A DNA stretch of 64,000 bases from Solibacillus ferritrahens (GCF_037027585.1 NZ_JAXCLE010000013.1:1-64000); one strand, 5' to 3'; counted from the stretch's first letter, positions 41,574 to 51,233 are shown. Numbers and translations: made by a program. Notes: generated from the letters alone by a model not told the origin.

Positions 41574-42662
41574 TTATAAAATTACTAATTCCTTAGTAAA
41601 CTTCGTTAATATTTCTACGCCGTCGTTTGTTACGACTACATCATCTTCAATACGAACTCCGGCTGCGTCTGATTTATAAATCCCTGGTTCGATTGTAAAT
41701 ACTGTACCGGGCTGTAAAGTCATTTCATTTGTTCCTGTAATTGATGGGAACTCATGGACTGAAATTCCAAGCCCATGACCTAAACGGTGAGTGAAATATT
41801 CACCATATCCTGCATCAGTAATTATATCACGGGAAATTTTATCTAGATCCATTGCGCGAACACCTGGTTTTACTGCTTCGATTGCTGCTTCATTAGCGTG
41901 GCGTACTGTATTGTAGATTTTCATTTGTTCTTCATTTGGCTGACCGAATGCTACTGTTCGTGTAATATCTGAACAATACCCTTCATAAATAACACCTAAA
42001 TCGAATAATATGAAGTCACCTTTTTGAATTTTGCGATCACCCGGAGTACCGTGTGGAGAAGCTGTTTTTTCACCTGCAAGTACCATCGTATTGAAGCTCA
42101 TCGCATACCCTTTTGCCTTAATGGCAGATTCAATTGTATTTAAAATTTCCATTTCTGTTTTGCCTTCAGCGATTGCGTCACAGCCTACTTCAATTGCAAA
42201 GTCTGCTAATTGTGCGGCTTTACGTAATTTCACAAGCTCTTCTTCGTCTTTACAAATACGGAGTGCATTTACCTTTTCGTCGATATTTGTAAATTTCAAA
42301 GTATCAAAACGATCTTGGATTGCTTCTAAACGTTCAACTGTTAAATGGGATTTTTCGATTGCCAATGTATTAAATGCTACGTTTCGTGCTCGAACGGCCT
42401 TTGCCACAACATCCCATGCATTTTCAGTATCTTCATGTCCAATTACTTCATAAGACCATCCCGCTGCTACAACGTCTGGTATTTCCATTTTTGGACAAAT
42501 TAAAAAAGGCTCTGCGTTTTTAAATACCATGACACCGAGTAAACGTTCATGCGGATCACTTTTAAAATTAGAAAAGTAAAACACATTATCGGGAGTAGTG
42601 ATAAAAGCAGCATCCCACTCATTTTCTACTAAATATTGCTGTAATTGATTTTGCTTTGACAT
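41574..42662 (-). CDS. pepQ: M24-family Xaa-Pro dipeptidase
   Basis: A 362-residue metallopeptidase with a creatinase-like N-terminal domain (about 1-130) and the pita-bread catalytic domain. The two-metal ligands are in FDLGVIYEGYCSDITRT (two Asp), HRLGHGLGISVHEFP (His), TIEPGIY (Glu) and GVRIEDDVVV (Glu). It cleaves dipeptides with C-terminal proline. Length and motifs fit B. subtilis YkvY. The gene is divergent from ytkL. Confidence 0.9.
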   Translation of the reverse strand: MSKQNQLQQYLVENEWDAAFITTPDNVFYFSNFKSDPHERLLGVMVFKNAEPFLICPKMEIPDVVAAGWSYEVIGHEDTENAWDVVAKAVRARNVAFNTLAIEKSHLTVERLEAIQDRFDTLKFTNIDEKVNALRICKDEEELVKLRKAAQLADFAIEVGCDAIAEGKTEMEILNTIESAIKAKGYAMSFNTMVLAGEKTASPHGTPGDRKIQKGDFILFDLGVIYEGYCSDITRTVAFGQPNEEQMKIYNTVRHANEAAIEAVKPGVRAMDLDKISRDIITDAGYGEYFTHRLGHGLGISVHEFPSITGTNEMTLQPGTVFTIEPGIYKSDAAGVRIEDDVVVTNDGVEILTKFTKELVIL

Positions 42663-42783
42663 ATTAAAAATCCCCTTTATTTCCTAAGATTGAATTCATA
42701 ATAAGCATATCAAAAAAAGGAGATTTATGCATAAGTATCGAATAGATCAGAGGTGACAATATATCTTTTAGGAGGGTAATTTT

Positions 42784-43464
42784 ATGAAAGTTTCATATCA
42801 TGGGCATTCAGTTATAAAAATAGTAACGAATGGTACAACTATTTTAATAGACCCTTTTATAAATGGAAATGGTCTTACAGATTTAAAAGTTGCAAACGAA
42901 AATCCGGATGTTATTTTATTGACACACGGCCATAATGATCACGTAGGAGATACGGTTGAATTGGCCAAAAAGAATAATGCGCTTGTTGTTGCACCAAATG
43001 AGCTAGCCGATTATTTAGGCTGGCAAGGGTGCAATGTTCATAATATGCATATCGGTGGCGCGCACGAATTTGAATTTGGGAAGGTTAAGTTTACACAGGC
43101 TTTCCATGGTTCTTCATATGTAACGGAGAATAAGGAGATTATTTATACGGGCATGCCTTCAGGAATTTTATTTACAGCAGAAGGAAAAACAATTTACCAT
43201 GCTGGTGATACGGCATTGTTTGGAGACATGGAACTGATAGGAAAACGACATCCAATTGATGTGGCTTTCCTGCCAATCGGGGATAATTTTACAATGGGAC
43301 CAGAAGATGCAGCGTATGCAGTAACATTATTAAAACCAAAAATTGTTGTCCCGATACACTACAATACATTCCCACCAATTACACAAAACCCTGGCGAATT
43401 TGCGAAGCTTGTAGAAGGGGCGGAAGTCCAAATTCTAAAGTCAGGTGAATTTGTAGAATTTTAA
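42784..43464 (+). CDS. ytkL: UPF0173 metal-dependent hydrolase (YtkL-like)
   Basis: A 226-residue metallo-beta-lactamase-fold protein. The HxHxDH metal site is THGHNDH (about 47-53), and further ligands lie in HGSSY, HAGDTALFGDM and PIHYNTFPPI. Substrate unknown for the family. TTAGGAGGG precedes the ATG. A strong terminator follows. Confidence 0.92.
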   Translation: MKVSYHGHSVIKIVTNGTTILIDPFINGNGLTDLKVANENPDVILLTHGHNDHVGDTVELAKKNNALVVAPNELADYLGWQGCNVHNMHIGGAHEFEFGKVKFTQAFHGSSYVTENKEIIYTGMPSGILFTAEGKTIYHAGDTALFGDMELIGKRHPIDVAFLPIGDNFTMGPEDAAYAVTLLKPKIVVPIHYNTFPPITQNPGEFAKLVEGAEVQILKSGEFVEF

Positions 43465-43472
43465 TATAAAAA

Positions 43473-43523
43473 AGCAAACTGCCCAACCTTGTAAACCTGG
43501 TTGGGCAGTTTGTCTTATTTTTT
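43473..43523 (+). terminator. ytkL terminator
   Basis: GCAAACTGCCCAACC pairs with GGTTGGGCAGTTTGT around 10 nt, followed by a T-rich tract. Confidence 0.88.
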
Positions 43524-43634
43524 GTTGTTTTTTATAAGCAAAAATGGGGGTATAGATATGGAATATATATAATTGCAACGTTTAAATATGGTACACTAAG
43601 GACATAAATGAATGATGAGAAATAGGTGATGTAA

Positions 43635-44942
43635 TTGTCAACAAAACACGAGAAAATATTACAATACATTGAATCACTACCAGTTGGCGATAAAATATCT
43701 GTCCGTCAAATTGCAAAGGAAATGCAAGTAAGTGAAGGGACAGCTTATCGTGCGATTAAAGAAGCTGAAAATCGTAGGCTAGTTAGTTCAATTGAACGTG
43801 TAGGAACCATTCGTATTGAAAAGAAAAAGAAAGAAAATATTGAACGATTAACATTTGCGGAAATTGTAAATATTATTGATGGTCAAGTGTTGGGTGGGAA
43901 GTCAGGTCTACATAAGACGTTAACTAAATTTGTAATCGGTGCGATGAAGCTTGACGATATGATGCGATATACAGATGCAGGAAGCCTTCTGATTGTTGGA
44001 AACCGTACACAAGCTCATGAATATGCATTAAAAACCGGTGCGGCCGTATTAATTACAGGTGGTTTTGATACGACGGATTTGAATAAAGCATTGGCTGATG
44101 AATTGGATTTACCGATTATTTCAACAACATACGATACGTTTACAGTAGCTACAATGATTAACCGTGCTATTTATGACCAATTAATTAAAAAAGATATTTT
44201 ACTTATTGAAGATGTATACGTACCAATGGAGGATACTGCCGTACTAAGAAATAGTGATACCATTGCAGACTTCCATAGACAGAATCGCCGAACAACACAT
44301 GGGGCATTCCCTGTTTTAACACATCAAAATAAGCTAGTTGGTATGATTACGAGTAAAGATGTTATTGGGAAAGAAGAGTCAGAACCGATTGATAAGGTTA
44401 TGACAAAGAATCCAATTGCTGCTTCCATGAAAACAAGTGTAGCCTCTGCAGGCCACCGAATGATTTGGGAAGGGATAGACTTGCTTCCGGTCATAGATGA
44501 AGATGGGCTGTTAAAAGGGGTTATTAGCCGTCAGGACGTTTTAAAGGCGATACAATTAGCACAGCGTCAGCCACAGCACGGAGAGACAATTGATGATTTG
44601 GTTAAAAATGAGATGCGTGTTATGGGTGAAGAAGAAATCGCTGTGGAGTTTACAGTCACACCGCAAATGACAAATCAATTTGGCGCGATTTCCTATGGTG
44701 CCTTTACCATTTTACTTTCGGAAGTTGGAGCTTTTGCATTGAAACGTCGTAAGCGTGGAGAAGCTGTTGTAGAAAATATGAATATTTACTTTATCAAGCC
44801 TGTACAGATGGAGAGTGTGTTAACGGTCCGTCCAAGAATTTTGGACATGTCCCGTAAATTTGTGAAGATGGATTTTGAAGTATTTAGTGGAGCAAATCTT
44901 GTTGGAAAAGCGATGATGACTTTCCAACTATTAGAACGATAA
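43635..44942 (+). CDS. ytoI: YtoI-like HTH-DRTGG-CBS-hotdog protein
   Basis: A 435-residue multidomain protein. An HTH (about 1-60, ISVRQIAKEMQVSEGTAYRAI) is followed by a DRTGG domain (about 68-185), a CBS pair (about 195-312, with MTKNPIAASM) and a hotdog-fold thioesterase-like domain (about 325-435, QFGAISYGAFTILLSEVGA). Each element suggests ligand sensing: DNA binding, nucleotide binding and an acyl-CoA-binding pocket. Its role is not known in B. subtilis. TTG start at 43635, with AGGTGATG upstream. Confidence 0.88.
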   Translation: MSTKHEKILQYIESLPVGDKISVRQIAKEMQVSEGTAYRAIKEAENRRLVSSIERVGTIRIEKKKKENIERLTFAEIVNIIDGQVLGGKSGLHKTLTKFVIGAMKLDDMMRYTDAGSLLIVGNRTQAHEYALKTGAAVLITGGFDTTDLNKALADELDLPIISTTYDTFTVATMINRAIYDQLIKKDILLIEDVYVPMEDTAVLRNSDTIADFHRQNRRTTHGAFPVLTHQNKLVGMITSKDVIGKEESEPIDKVMTKNPIAASMKTSVASAGHRMIWEGIDLLPVIDEDGLLKGVISRQDVLKAIQLAQRQPQHGETIDDLVKNEMRVMGEEEIAVEFTVTPQMTNQFGAISYGAFTILLSEVGAFALKRRKRGEAVVENMNIYFIKPVQMESVLTVRPRILDMSRKFVKMDFEVFSGANLVGKAMMTFQLLER

Positions 44943-44970
44943 TGTAAAAGTGTTATTGAATTTAAATAAT

Positions 44971-45020
44971 AAAAAGGGGTGTCCTCAAGGTCAACACCTT
45001 TAGAAACACCCTTTTCATTT
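44971..45020. terminator. Terminator between ytoI and ytpI
   Basis: AAAAGGGGTGT pairs with ACACCCTTTTC across a loop that contains a competing GGTGT/ACACC pair. The two genes are convergent. Confidence 0.7.
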
Positions 45021-45330
45021 ACTTATTTAATTCATATTCTTCATGTACGTAACGTCCTTCATGACGCATACGTTTATAATTGTTTACACCTAAACCGGCA
45101 CCTAAAACAATAAATACTGCTGCAATGGCAAATCCAATTATATCGGGATATAAGATTATTGCATTAAGGCCGAAGAAAATCAAAAATGATGCAAGTGAAA
45201 CACCTGCTTTTGCAGTATACCATTTTCGGCGAATAGGCAAAGTAGAGCGGAATTGCTTCGTTTTAAAATAAAAGTAAAATACAAGTGATGCTACAATACC
45301 AGCAACGAACAGAAAATTTAAATAGACCAT
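45019..45330 (-). CDS. ytpI: YtpI-like small membrane protein
   Basis: A 103-residue protein with three predicted transmembrane helices (about 2-22, 38-58 and 62-85) and a charged C-terminus (RMRHEGRYVHEEYELNK). It matches YtpI of B. subtilis in length, topology and position beside ytoI and nrnA. The ATG at 45330 has AGGAGG 6 nt upstream; an in-frame ATG 21 nt earlier overlaps that site. Function unknown. Confidence 0.82.
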   Translation of the reverse strand: MVYLNFLFVAGIVASLVFYFYFKTKQFRSTLPIRRKWYTAKAGVSLASFLIFFGLNAIILYPDIIGFAIAAVFIVLGAGLGVNNYKRMRHEGRYVHEEYELNK

Positions 45331-45422
45331 AGTGAACCTCCTAGTAGCCAAACTACTAAATATTGTAACGATTTTTCATAAAAAATGATATAGGTTTTCA
45401 CTATGTACGAGGGGGAAATGTT

Positions 45423-46367
45423 GTGAAACGTCAAATAATTGACAAAATTAAACAATATGACACAATTATACTTCACCGCCATGTACGACCAGATCCAGAT
45501 GCATATGGATCTCAAATTGGTTTGGCAGAATTAATACGTGCGAATTATCCGGAGAAAGAAGTATTTACAGTCGGTGAACATGATCCGTCTTTATCGTTTT
45601 TAGCTTTCCCGCAAAATATAGAAGATACGAAGTTTAATAATGCACTCATTATTGTAACTGACACAGCAAATACAGAGCGTATTGATGACGAACGCTATAA
45701 AAAAGGTGACTCTATTATTAAAATCGATCACCATCCAAATGACGATGCATATGGTGATTTACTATGGGTTGATACTAATGCAAGCTCATGCAGTGAGATG
45801 GTTTATGAACTTTTTGAAGAAGGCAGAGAGTATGCCAATTGGCAAATGTCCGATGCAGCAGCACGACTCTTATTTGCAGGCATTGTTGGAGATACGGGTC
45901 GTTTCCTTTTCCCAAGTGCGAGTCCAAAAACATTTGAAACTGCAGGTCAGCTAGTCCAATATAATTTCGACCGCAATCAAGTATTTGATGGTATGTACGA
46001 GATGGAACGCAAACTTTTAAATTTACAAGGGTACGTATACCAGCATTTTGAAATGGATGAAAACGGCATGGCCTACATTAAATTGCCTTCATCTATTTTA
46101 AAGCAATATGATGCTACACCTTCCGAAACATCCCTATTAGTTGGCTCGTTGGGCAATGTGAAAAATATCCGTGCATGGGTTATGTTTATCGAAGACAATG
46201 ATACAATTCGTGTTCGTTTACGTTCGAAAGGTCCGATTATCAATGGGCTGGCAAAAAAATATAATGGCGGAGGACACCCGTTAGCATCCGGTGCAACAGC
46301 CTATACTTGGGAAGAGGCAGATCAAGTAATTGATGATTTAAAAGCTATTTGTAAAGAATATAAATAA
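45423..46367 (+). CDS. nrnA: Oligoribonuclease / pAp phosphatase NrnA
   Basis: A 314-residue DHH-DHHA1 phosphoesterase (B. subtilis NrnA is 313). It starts GTG at 45423 with GAGGGGGAA upstream. Metal ligands are in HRHVRPDPDAYGSQ (Asp), VTDTAN, KIDHHPNDD (the DHH motif) and GGGHPLASGA (DHHA1). It removes 2-5 nt RNAs and hydrolyses pAp, replacing the missing Orn of E. coli. 19 nt upstream of dnaE, so probably co-transcribed. Confidence 0.95.
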   Translation: MKRQIIDKIKQYDTIILHRHVRPDPDAYGSQIGLAELIRANYPEKEVFTVGEHDPSLSFLAFPQNIEDTKFNNALIIVTDTANTERIDDERYKKGDSIIKIDHHPNDDAYGDLLWVDTNASSCSEMVYELFEEGREYANWQMSDAAARLLFAGIVGDTGRFLFPSASPKTFETAGQLVQYNFDRNQVFDGMYEMERKLLNLQGYVYQHFEMDENGMAYIKLPSSILKQYDATPSETSLLVGSLGNVKNIRAWVMFIEDNDTIRVRLRSKGPIINGLAKKYNGGGHPLASGATAYTWEEADQVIDDLKAICKEYK

Positions 46368-46386
46368 TATGTTGGAGGGATGAAGC

Positions 46387-49300
46387 GTGACTGTATATCC
46401 ACAAATACGGACAAGTGCCGATTTATTAAAAAGTACAATTCGTCTTGAAGAGCTCATCCCTTTTTTACATCAACAAAAGGCAAAAAGCTGTGCAATCGTC
46501 AATACGAAATTGTACGGACTTTTGCCTTTTTGGTTTGAAATGAAAAGGGCCGGCATACATCCGGTAATTGGGTTGACAATACAGCTAGAATGGACAGAAG
46601 AACAGTCATTGCCGCTTGTATTATATGCGAAAACAAACGAAGGCTATCAAAATCTATTGAAGATTTCCAGCAGTATTGCGATTCGATCGGATCAAACAAT
46701 TCCTTTAAGATGGTTGCTGGCCTATGGAAAAGGAATAGTCTTTATGATTCCCGCTCTTGATTTACAAGGAAGATGGCTGCAGCAAACGGCTGAGAATACA
46801 TTGCTGGAGATTAAAAATGCTTATTCTAATGAGCTATATATTGGAATATCACGTGGATCAAATGAAGGCCCATTTGAAAGACAAGCTGTAGAATTTGCAG
46901 TGAAAAATGGGTTGCCAATTGTTGCGACACATGAATCACTATTTTTGAAAGAAGAGGATTTTTTTTCATATGAAGTTGCCCAAGCCATCGAAACAGGTGT
47001 GAAACTTAATGAAGCAGCAATAAACAATAAACAGGAAAGCTATGTATTAACTGCAGAGCAATGGCAAGGGAAGTTCCAGGATGAACCACAATGGCTCTTA
47101 CAAATGGAAAGTTTATTAATGAGCTGTCAAGTTCAATTAACTACGAATGATGTTTATATGCCAAGATTTCCTCTACAGAAAGGGGATACGGCAGAAAAGA
47201 TATTGCAGCAGCAAGTAGTTGCTGGACTGCAGCGCAGATTAAAAATGGATTCATTGCCGAGTCAGTATTTGGAACGGATGAACTATGAGTTGGACGTCAT
47301 TCAATCAATGGGGTATTCTGATTATTTTTTGATTGTTGCTGACTTTATGCGATTTGCACGAGAGGAACAAATATTAACAGGTCCAGGACGAGGCTCTTCT
47401 GCGTCATCGCTCGTTGCCTATGCACTTGAAATTACACAAGTAGACCCTCTACAATATGATTTACTATTCGAGCGCTTTTTAAATCCTGAGCGCATAACTT
47501 TACCGGATATCGATATTGATTTTTTGGATACGAGGCGTCATGAAGTAATTCAATATGTGGCGAAAAAATATGGGAAGCAGTATGTCGCGCAAATTATTAC
47601 GTTTGGTACGCTATCGGCAAAAGCTGTTGCACGAGATGTCGCCCGAATGTTCAATTTTGAAAGTGAAACATTGGAGATGATTTCAAAACTTATTCCAAAT
47701 AAACCAGGTATTACGTTACAGGAAGCATATTCGAAATCCGAAAATTTGAGGGAGTGGATAGCAGCAGAGCCAATACGCCAAAAGTGGTTTAAAACGTCGC
47801 TTCGATTGGAGGGGCTACCACGAAATGCTTCGACCCATGCAGCGGGCGTCGTATTAAGTCCGGTCCCATTAGTAGATATCGTTCCGATTGAAGAAGGTCA
47901 TGAAGGAATTTATTTGACACAATGGCCAATGCTTGAAGTTGAGCAAACAGGCTTGTTGAAAATTGATTTTTTAGGACTGCGCAATTTAACGATTCTTGAA
48001 CAAATTAGGAAATCTATTCAGTTTACACATGATGTTCGACTGGATTTTAATCAAATTCCACTTAATGACGGGAAGACATTTGAACTCCTACAGCATGGAG
48101 ATACTGCTGGTATTTTCCAGCTCGAATCAGATGGAATGAAAAATGCTCTACGGGAAATAAAACCAACTCACTTTTTAGATATTGTGGCAGTAAATGCATT
48201 ATATAGACCCGGCCCAATGGAATTTATCCCGCTTTATGCAAGAAGGAAGCATAAAAAAGAGCAGGTAATGATGCCGCATCCGGATTTAACGCCAATTTTG
48301 GAAGAAACACATGGGGTTATCATTTACCAAGAACAAATTATGCGTATAGCCAATGTAATGGCAGGCTTTTCGTTTGGACAGGCTGATTTGCTCCGCCGTG
48401 CTGTAAGTAAAAAGAAGCGGGATGTGTTGGAACAGCAGCGTGCATCTTTTGTGAAAGGTGCAATGGCAAAAGGCTATACAGAGCAAGTAGCAGAAGAAGT
48501 TTATGCATTAATTGTACGCTTTGCTGATTATGGTTTCCCAAAAAGCCATGCAGTAGCATATAGTATCATTTCGTATCAAATGGCATATTTAAAAGCAAAT
48601 TATCCTGTTAATTTCTATGCTGCTCTTCTTACAAATGCAACGGGCAATACAGAAAAGCTTGCACAAATTTTAATGGAGGCAAAAGCAAGGGGCATTGAAA
48701 TTCTGCCGCCATCGATTAATCGAAGTATGCGCCATTTTAAAGTAGAGGGCGGGAAGATTCGTTTTAGTTTTTCTGCGATTAAAGGAGTACCTCAGCCATT
48801 TTTGCAAAAGTTGTTAATTGCCCGTGAAGAAAGACAAAAACCGTTCGAATCTATATTTGATTTAGCGGTTACGATGACGACAGCGAATTTCAACCGTAAA
48901 ATAATCGAACCGTTGATTAAAGCTGGGGCACTTGATGAATTTGGAAAAGATCGTGCTACATTACTTGCTACAATTGAAGGAGCACAAAAACAAGCTGATT
49001 TTGTGCGACCGGGCGGAGATGATTTATTTGAAGGCGCTCTACTTGCATTTGGTAAGCCGAAATACAATGAAACATCACCGATACCGGAAAAAATAAAGCT
49101 ACAATACGAAAAAGAAGTACTCGGTTTTTATTTATCAGATCATCCAATTGTTAAAGTACGCAAACATTTCCCGGAAGTTACAGCAACAGTTCAAACATTA
49201 TCCCAACTGAAAGAAAATGCTTACGTAAAAATGATTGGCCAAGTTCAGGAAATGCGTCAGCTTCGTACTAAGCGAGGAGAACTGATGGCATTTGTCCAAT

Positions 49301-49461
49301 TGGAGGATGAATATGGGGCGGTCTCTTTAACACTTTTTCCGAAAGAATACGAGAAAGTCGTTGGTAAATTACAGGAGGATACTTTGCTCTATATTGAAGG
49401 GTTTTTCGAACATCGCTTTAATAAATCACAAATAAAGATCAAGGAAATTATTATAAAATAA
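46387..49461 (+). CDS. dnaE: DNA polymerase III subunit alpha, DnaE type
   Basis: A 1024-residue family C polymerase. GPGRGSSASSLVAYAL (332-347) and catalytic aspartates in PDIDIDF (Asp374, Asp376) define the palm; an OB-fold (YVKMIGQVQEMRQLRTKRG) ends the protein. Two departures from B. subtilis DnaE (about 1115 residues): the C-terminus stops after the OB fold, and the PHP metal site is degraded (QIRT instead of an HxH-type motif, VNT where TDD is expected). In Bacillus DnaE extends RNA primers before PolC takes over. GTG start at 46387, with TTGGAGGG upstream. Confidence 0.95.
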   Translation: MTVYPQIRTSADLLKSTIRLEELIPFLHQQKAKSCAIVNTKLYGLLPFWFEMKRAGIHPVIGLTIQLEWTEEQSLPLVLYAKTNEGYQNLLKISSSIAIRSDQTIPLRWLLAYGKGIVFMIPALDLQGRWLQQTAENTLLEIKNAYSNELYIGISRGSNEGPFERQAVEFAVKNGLPIVATHESLFLKEEDFFSYEVAQAIETGVKLNEAAINNKQESYVLTAEQWQGKFQDEPQWLLQMESLLMSCQVQLTTNDVYMPRFPLQKGDTAEKILQQQVVAGLQRRLKMDSLPSQYLERMNYELDVIQSMGYSDYFLIVADFMRFAREEQILTGPGRGSSASSLVAYALEITQVDPLQYDLLFERFLNPERITLPDIDIDFLDTRRHEVIQYVAKKYGKQYVAQIITFGTLSAKAVARDVARMFNFESETLEMISKLIPNKPGITLQEAYSKSENLREWIAAEPIRQKWFKTSLRLEGLPRNASTHAAGVVLSPVPLVDIVPIEEGHEGIYLTQWPMLEVEQTGLLKIDFLGLRNLTILEQIRKSIQFTHDVRLDFNQIPLNDGKTFELLQHGDTAGIFQLESDGMKNALREIKPTHFLDIVAVNALYRPGPMEFIPLYARRKHKKEQVMMPHPDLTPILEETHGVIIYQEQIMRIANVMAGFSFGQADLLRRAVSKKKRDVLEQQRASFVKGAMAKGYTEQVAEEVYALIVRFADYGFPKSHAVAYSIISYQMAYLKANYPVNFYAALLTNATGNTEKLAQILMEAKARGIEILPPSINRSMRHFKVEGGKIRFSFSAIKGVPQPFLQKLLIAREERQKPFESIFDLAVTMTTANFNRKIIEPLIKAGALDEFGKDRATLLATIEGAQKQADFVRPGGDDLFEGALLAFGKPKYNETSPIPEKIKLQYEKEVLGFYLSDHPIVKVRKHFPEVTATVQTLSQLKENAYVKMIGQVQEMRQLRTKRGELMAFVQLEDEYGAVSLTLFPKEYEKVVGKLQEDTLLYIEGFFEHRFNKSQIKIKEIIIK

Positions 49462-49470
49462 ATAGTATTA

Positions 49471-49507
49471 TAGAGCGTTTCTAATAAAATTAGAAACGCT
49501 CTTTTTA
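49471..49507 (+). terminator. dnaE terminator
   Basis: AGAGCGTTTCTAA pairs with TTAGAAACGCTCT around 5 nt, followed by TTTT. Confidence 0.9.
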
Positions 49508-49640
49508 TATTACTTCATCAAATTTTATCGAAAAAACATAAAAATAGTTATATATTCGCAAATTTTATTATATATAAGATTATAGTTTTATAATTTCCCT
49601 TTACAACTTCAAAAACATTTTGTATCCTTACTGTATAAAC

Positions 49641-49651
49641 TGGTCTGACCA
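49641..49651. promoter_or_regulatory. FadR/GntR-type operator palindrome
   Basis: TGGTCTGACCA is a perfect 11-bp palindrome matching the TGGTnnnACCA pattern of FadR-subfamily regulators. It lies just after a TATAAA (49634-49639), in front of the broken regulator gene, where an autorepression site would be expected. Confidence 0.65.
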
Positions 49652-49694
49652 CTTTTGATAAATTATGAATGTTGGACCCGATGAGGTGAAAAGT

Positions 49695-50327
49695 GTGGAA
49701 GAAAAGCCCGCAAAAAAAATATTCATACAAATTGTAAAGCAATTGCATGATTTAATAGCTGAACAAAATATTCAGGAAGGGCAAAAGCTGCCTTCAGAAA
49801 GAGTGTTAAGTGAACAGCTACAAGTGGGAAGGTCTTCTGTCAGAGAAGCTTTACGTAGTTTGGAATTGCTTGGTTTAATTGAAACAAGACATGGTGGAGG
49901 TACTTATTTAGCCAGCATGAAGCACCATTAATTCGTTGAAATTGTCGGTTCGTTTATTCTGCAGGATGAGAAATCTATAGCTGATGTCCATGCGACAAGA
50001 CAAATGCACGAAAAAGAAGCAATTCGTATCATTTGTCAGTCTCCTGTTTTCTGCGCATTACCGATTTGGAAAAGTTTTTTTGTGAAGGTGGAGCTTGGGG
50101 AATCATTAAAGAGAGAAGATATACTTCGAGAATGTATTGTTATTTCCGGGAACCGACTTTCATTAAAAATTTGGCTGCAGCTCCTTGCATTTAGCGACAA
50201 GCTGCTCGCGACTGATATAACTGCCGAAGAGAAAAGGGAAGTAAAGACTTTACTAGCTTCTATGCAGATGGGGTATTCACAGGAAGCACTTGATGCATAC
50301 GAAAACTGGATGGCCATTATAAAATAA
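49695..50327 (+). pseudogene. FadR-type GntR regulator interrupted by one in-frame stop
   Basis: The frame codes a complete GntR/FadR regulator of about 210 residues except for a TAA at 49929-49931 (codon 79 from the GTG at 49695). Before the stop is the winged helix (LPSERVLSEQLQVGRSSVRE, GLIETRHGGGTYL). After it, in the same frame, is the FCD-like helical effector domain (FVEIVGSFILQDEKSIADV to DAYENWMAIIK). The context (HH-stop-FVEI) fits a CAA-to-TAA change. GAGGTG precedes the GTG; an upstream ATG at 49665 is possible. Its position before accDA suggests it controlled malonyl-CoA synthesis. Sequencing error, a true pseudogene or read-through are all possible. Confidence 0.8.
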
Positions 50328-50360
50328 ACATTTTTCAAATCAATTCAAAGGGGGATTACG

Positions 50361-51233
50361 ATGTCAATTCGTGATTTATTTACAATTAGCCGCAAAAAAA
50401 ATACAGATAATATAACAAAAAGAGAAGATGAAAAAGCCTTTCCAGAAGGCATCGTTACAAAATGTCCAAAATGCAAAATGATTCATGTAACAAAGGAAAT
50501 AGAGAAAAACCTGAAAGTATGTACGAAATGCCAGCATCATTTTAGTTTGACAGCAGAAGAAAGAATTGCATGCTTTCTAGATAAAGGGTCATTTGTGTCA
50601 ATGGATGATCATCTTCAAACGACAAACCCTTTAAATTTCCCTGCTTATGTGGAAAAAATAGAAATCGATAAAAAGAAAACAGGTTTGAATGAAGCAGTTT
50701 TAACAGGGGTAGGAGCATTAAAAGGCATGCAGGTCGTCGTTGCAGTAATGGATTCACATTTCCGTATGGGGTCGATGGGATCTGTTGTAGGAGAAAAAAT
50801 TACGCGAGCTGTAGAAAAAGCAACAGAACTTAGAGTGCCATTTATTATTTTTACTGCCAGTGGTGGAGCTCGTATGCAAGAAGGCGTACTTTCCTTGATG
50901 CAAATGGCGAAAACGAGTGTTGCATTAAAACGTCATAGCGAAGAAGGCTTGCTTTATATTTCTATTATGACGCATCCTACAACAGGAGGTGTTTCTGCAA
51001 GTTTCGCATCGATTGGGGATTATAATATTGCCGAACCCCAAAGTTTAATTGGCTTTGCAGGGCGTCGTGTCATCGAGCAGACAGTAAGGGAAAAGTTGCC
51101 TGATGATTTCCAAACGGCAGAATTTTTATTGGACCATGGTCAACTTGATGCCATTTTTAATCGATTGGAAATGCGAGATAAAATTGCAACAATTGTGAAG
51201 TTACATGTACAAGGAGGCGTATCCCATGTCTAA
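50361..51233 (+). CDS. accD: Acetyl-CoA carboxylase, carboxyltransferase subunit beta
   Basis: A 290-residue crotonase-fold subunit with an N-terminal four-Cys zinc ribbon (CPKCKMIHVTKEIE, then CTKCQHHF). With AccA it transfers CO2 from biotin to acetyl-CoA, making malonyl-CoA. FTASGGARMQEG is the conserved acyl-CoA pocket. AAAGGGGG precedes the ATG. Its last 8 nt overlap accA. Confidence 0.97.
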   Translation: MSIRDLFTISRKKNTDNITKREDEKAFPEGIVTKCPKCKMIHVTKEIEKNLKVCTKCQHHFSLTAEERIACFLDKGSFVSMDDHLQTTNPLNFPAYVEKIEIDKKKTGLNEAVLTGVGALKGMQVVVAVMDSHFRMGSMGSVVGEKITRAVEKATELRVPFIIFTASGGARMQEGVLSLMQMAKTSVALKRHSEEGLLYISIMTHPTTGGVSASFASIGDYNIAEPQSLIGFAGRRVIEQTVREKLPDDFQTAEFLLDHGQLDAIFNRLEMRDKIATIVKLHVQGGVSHV

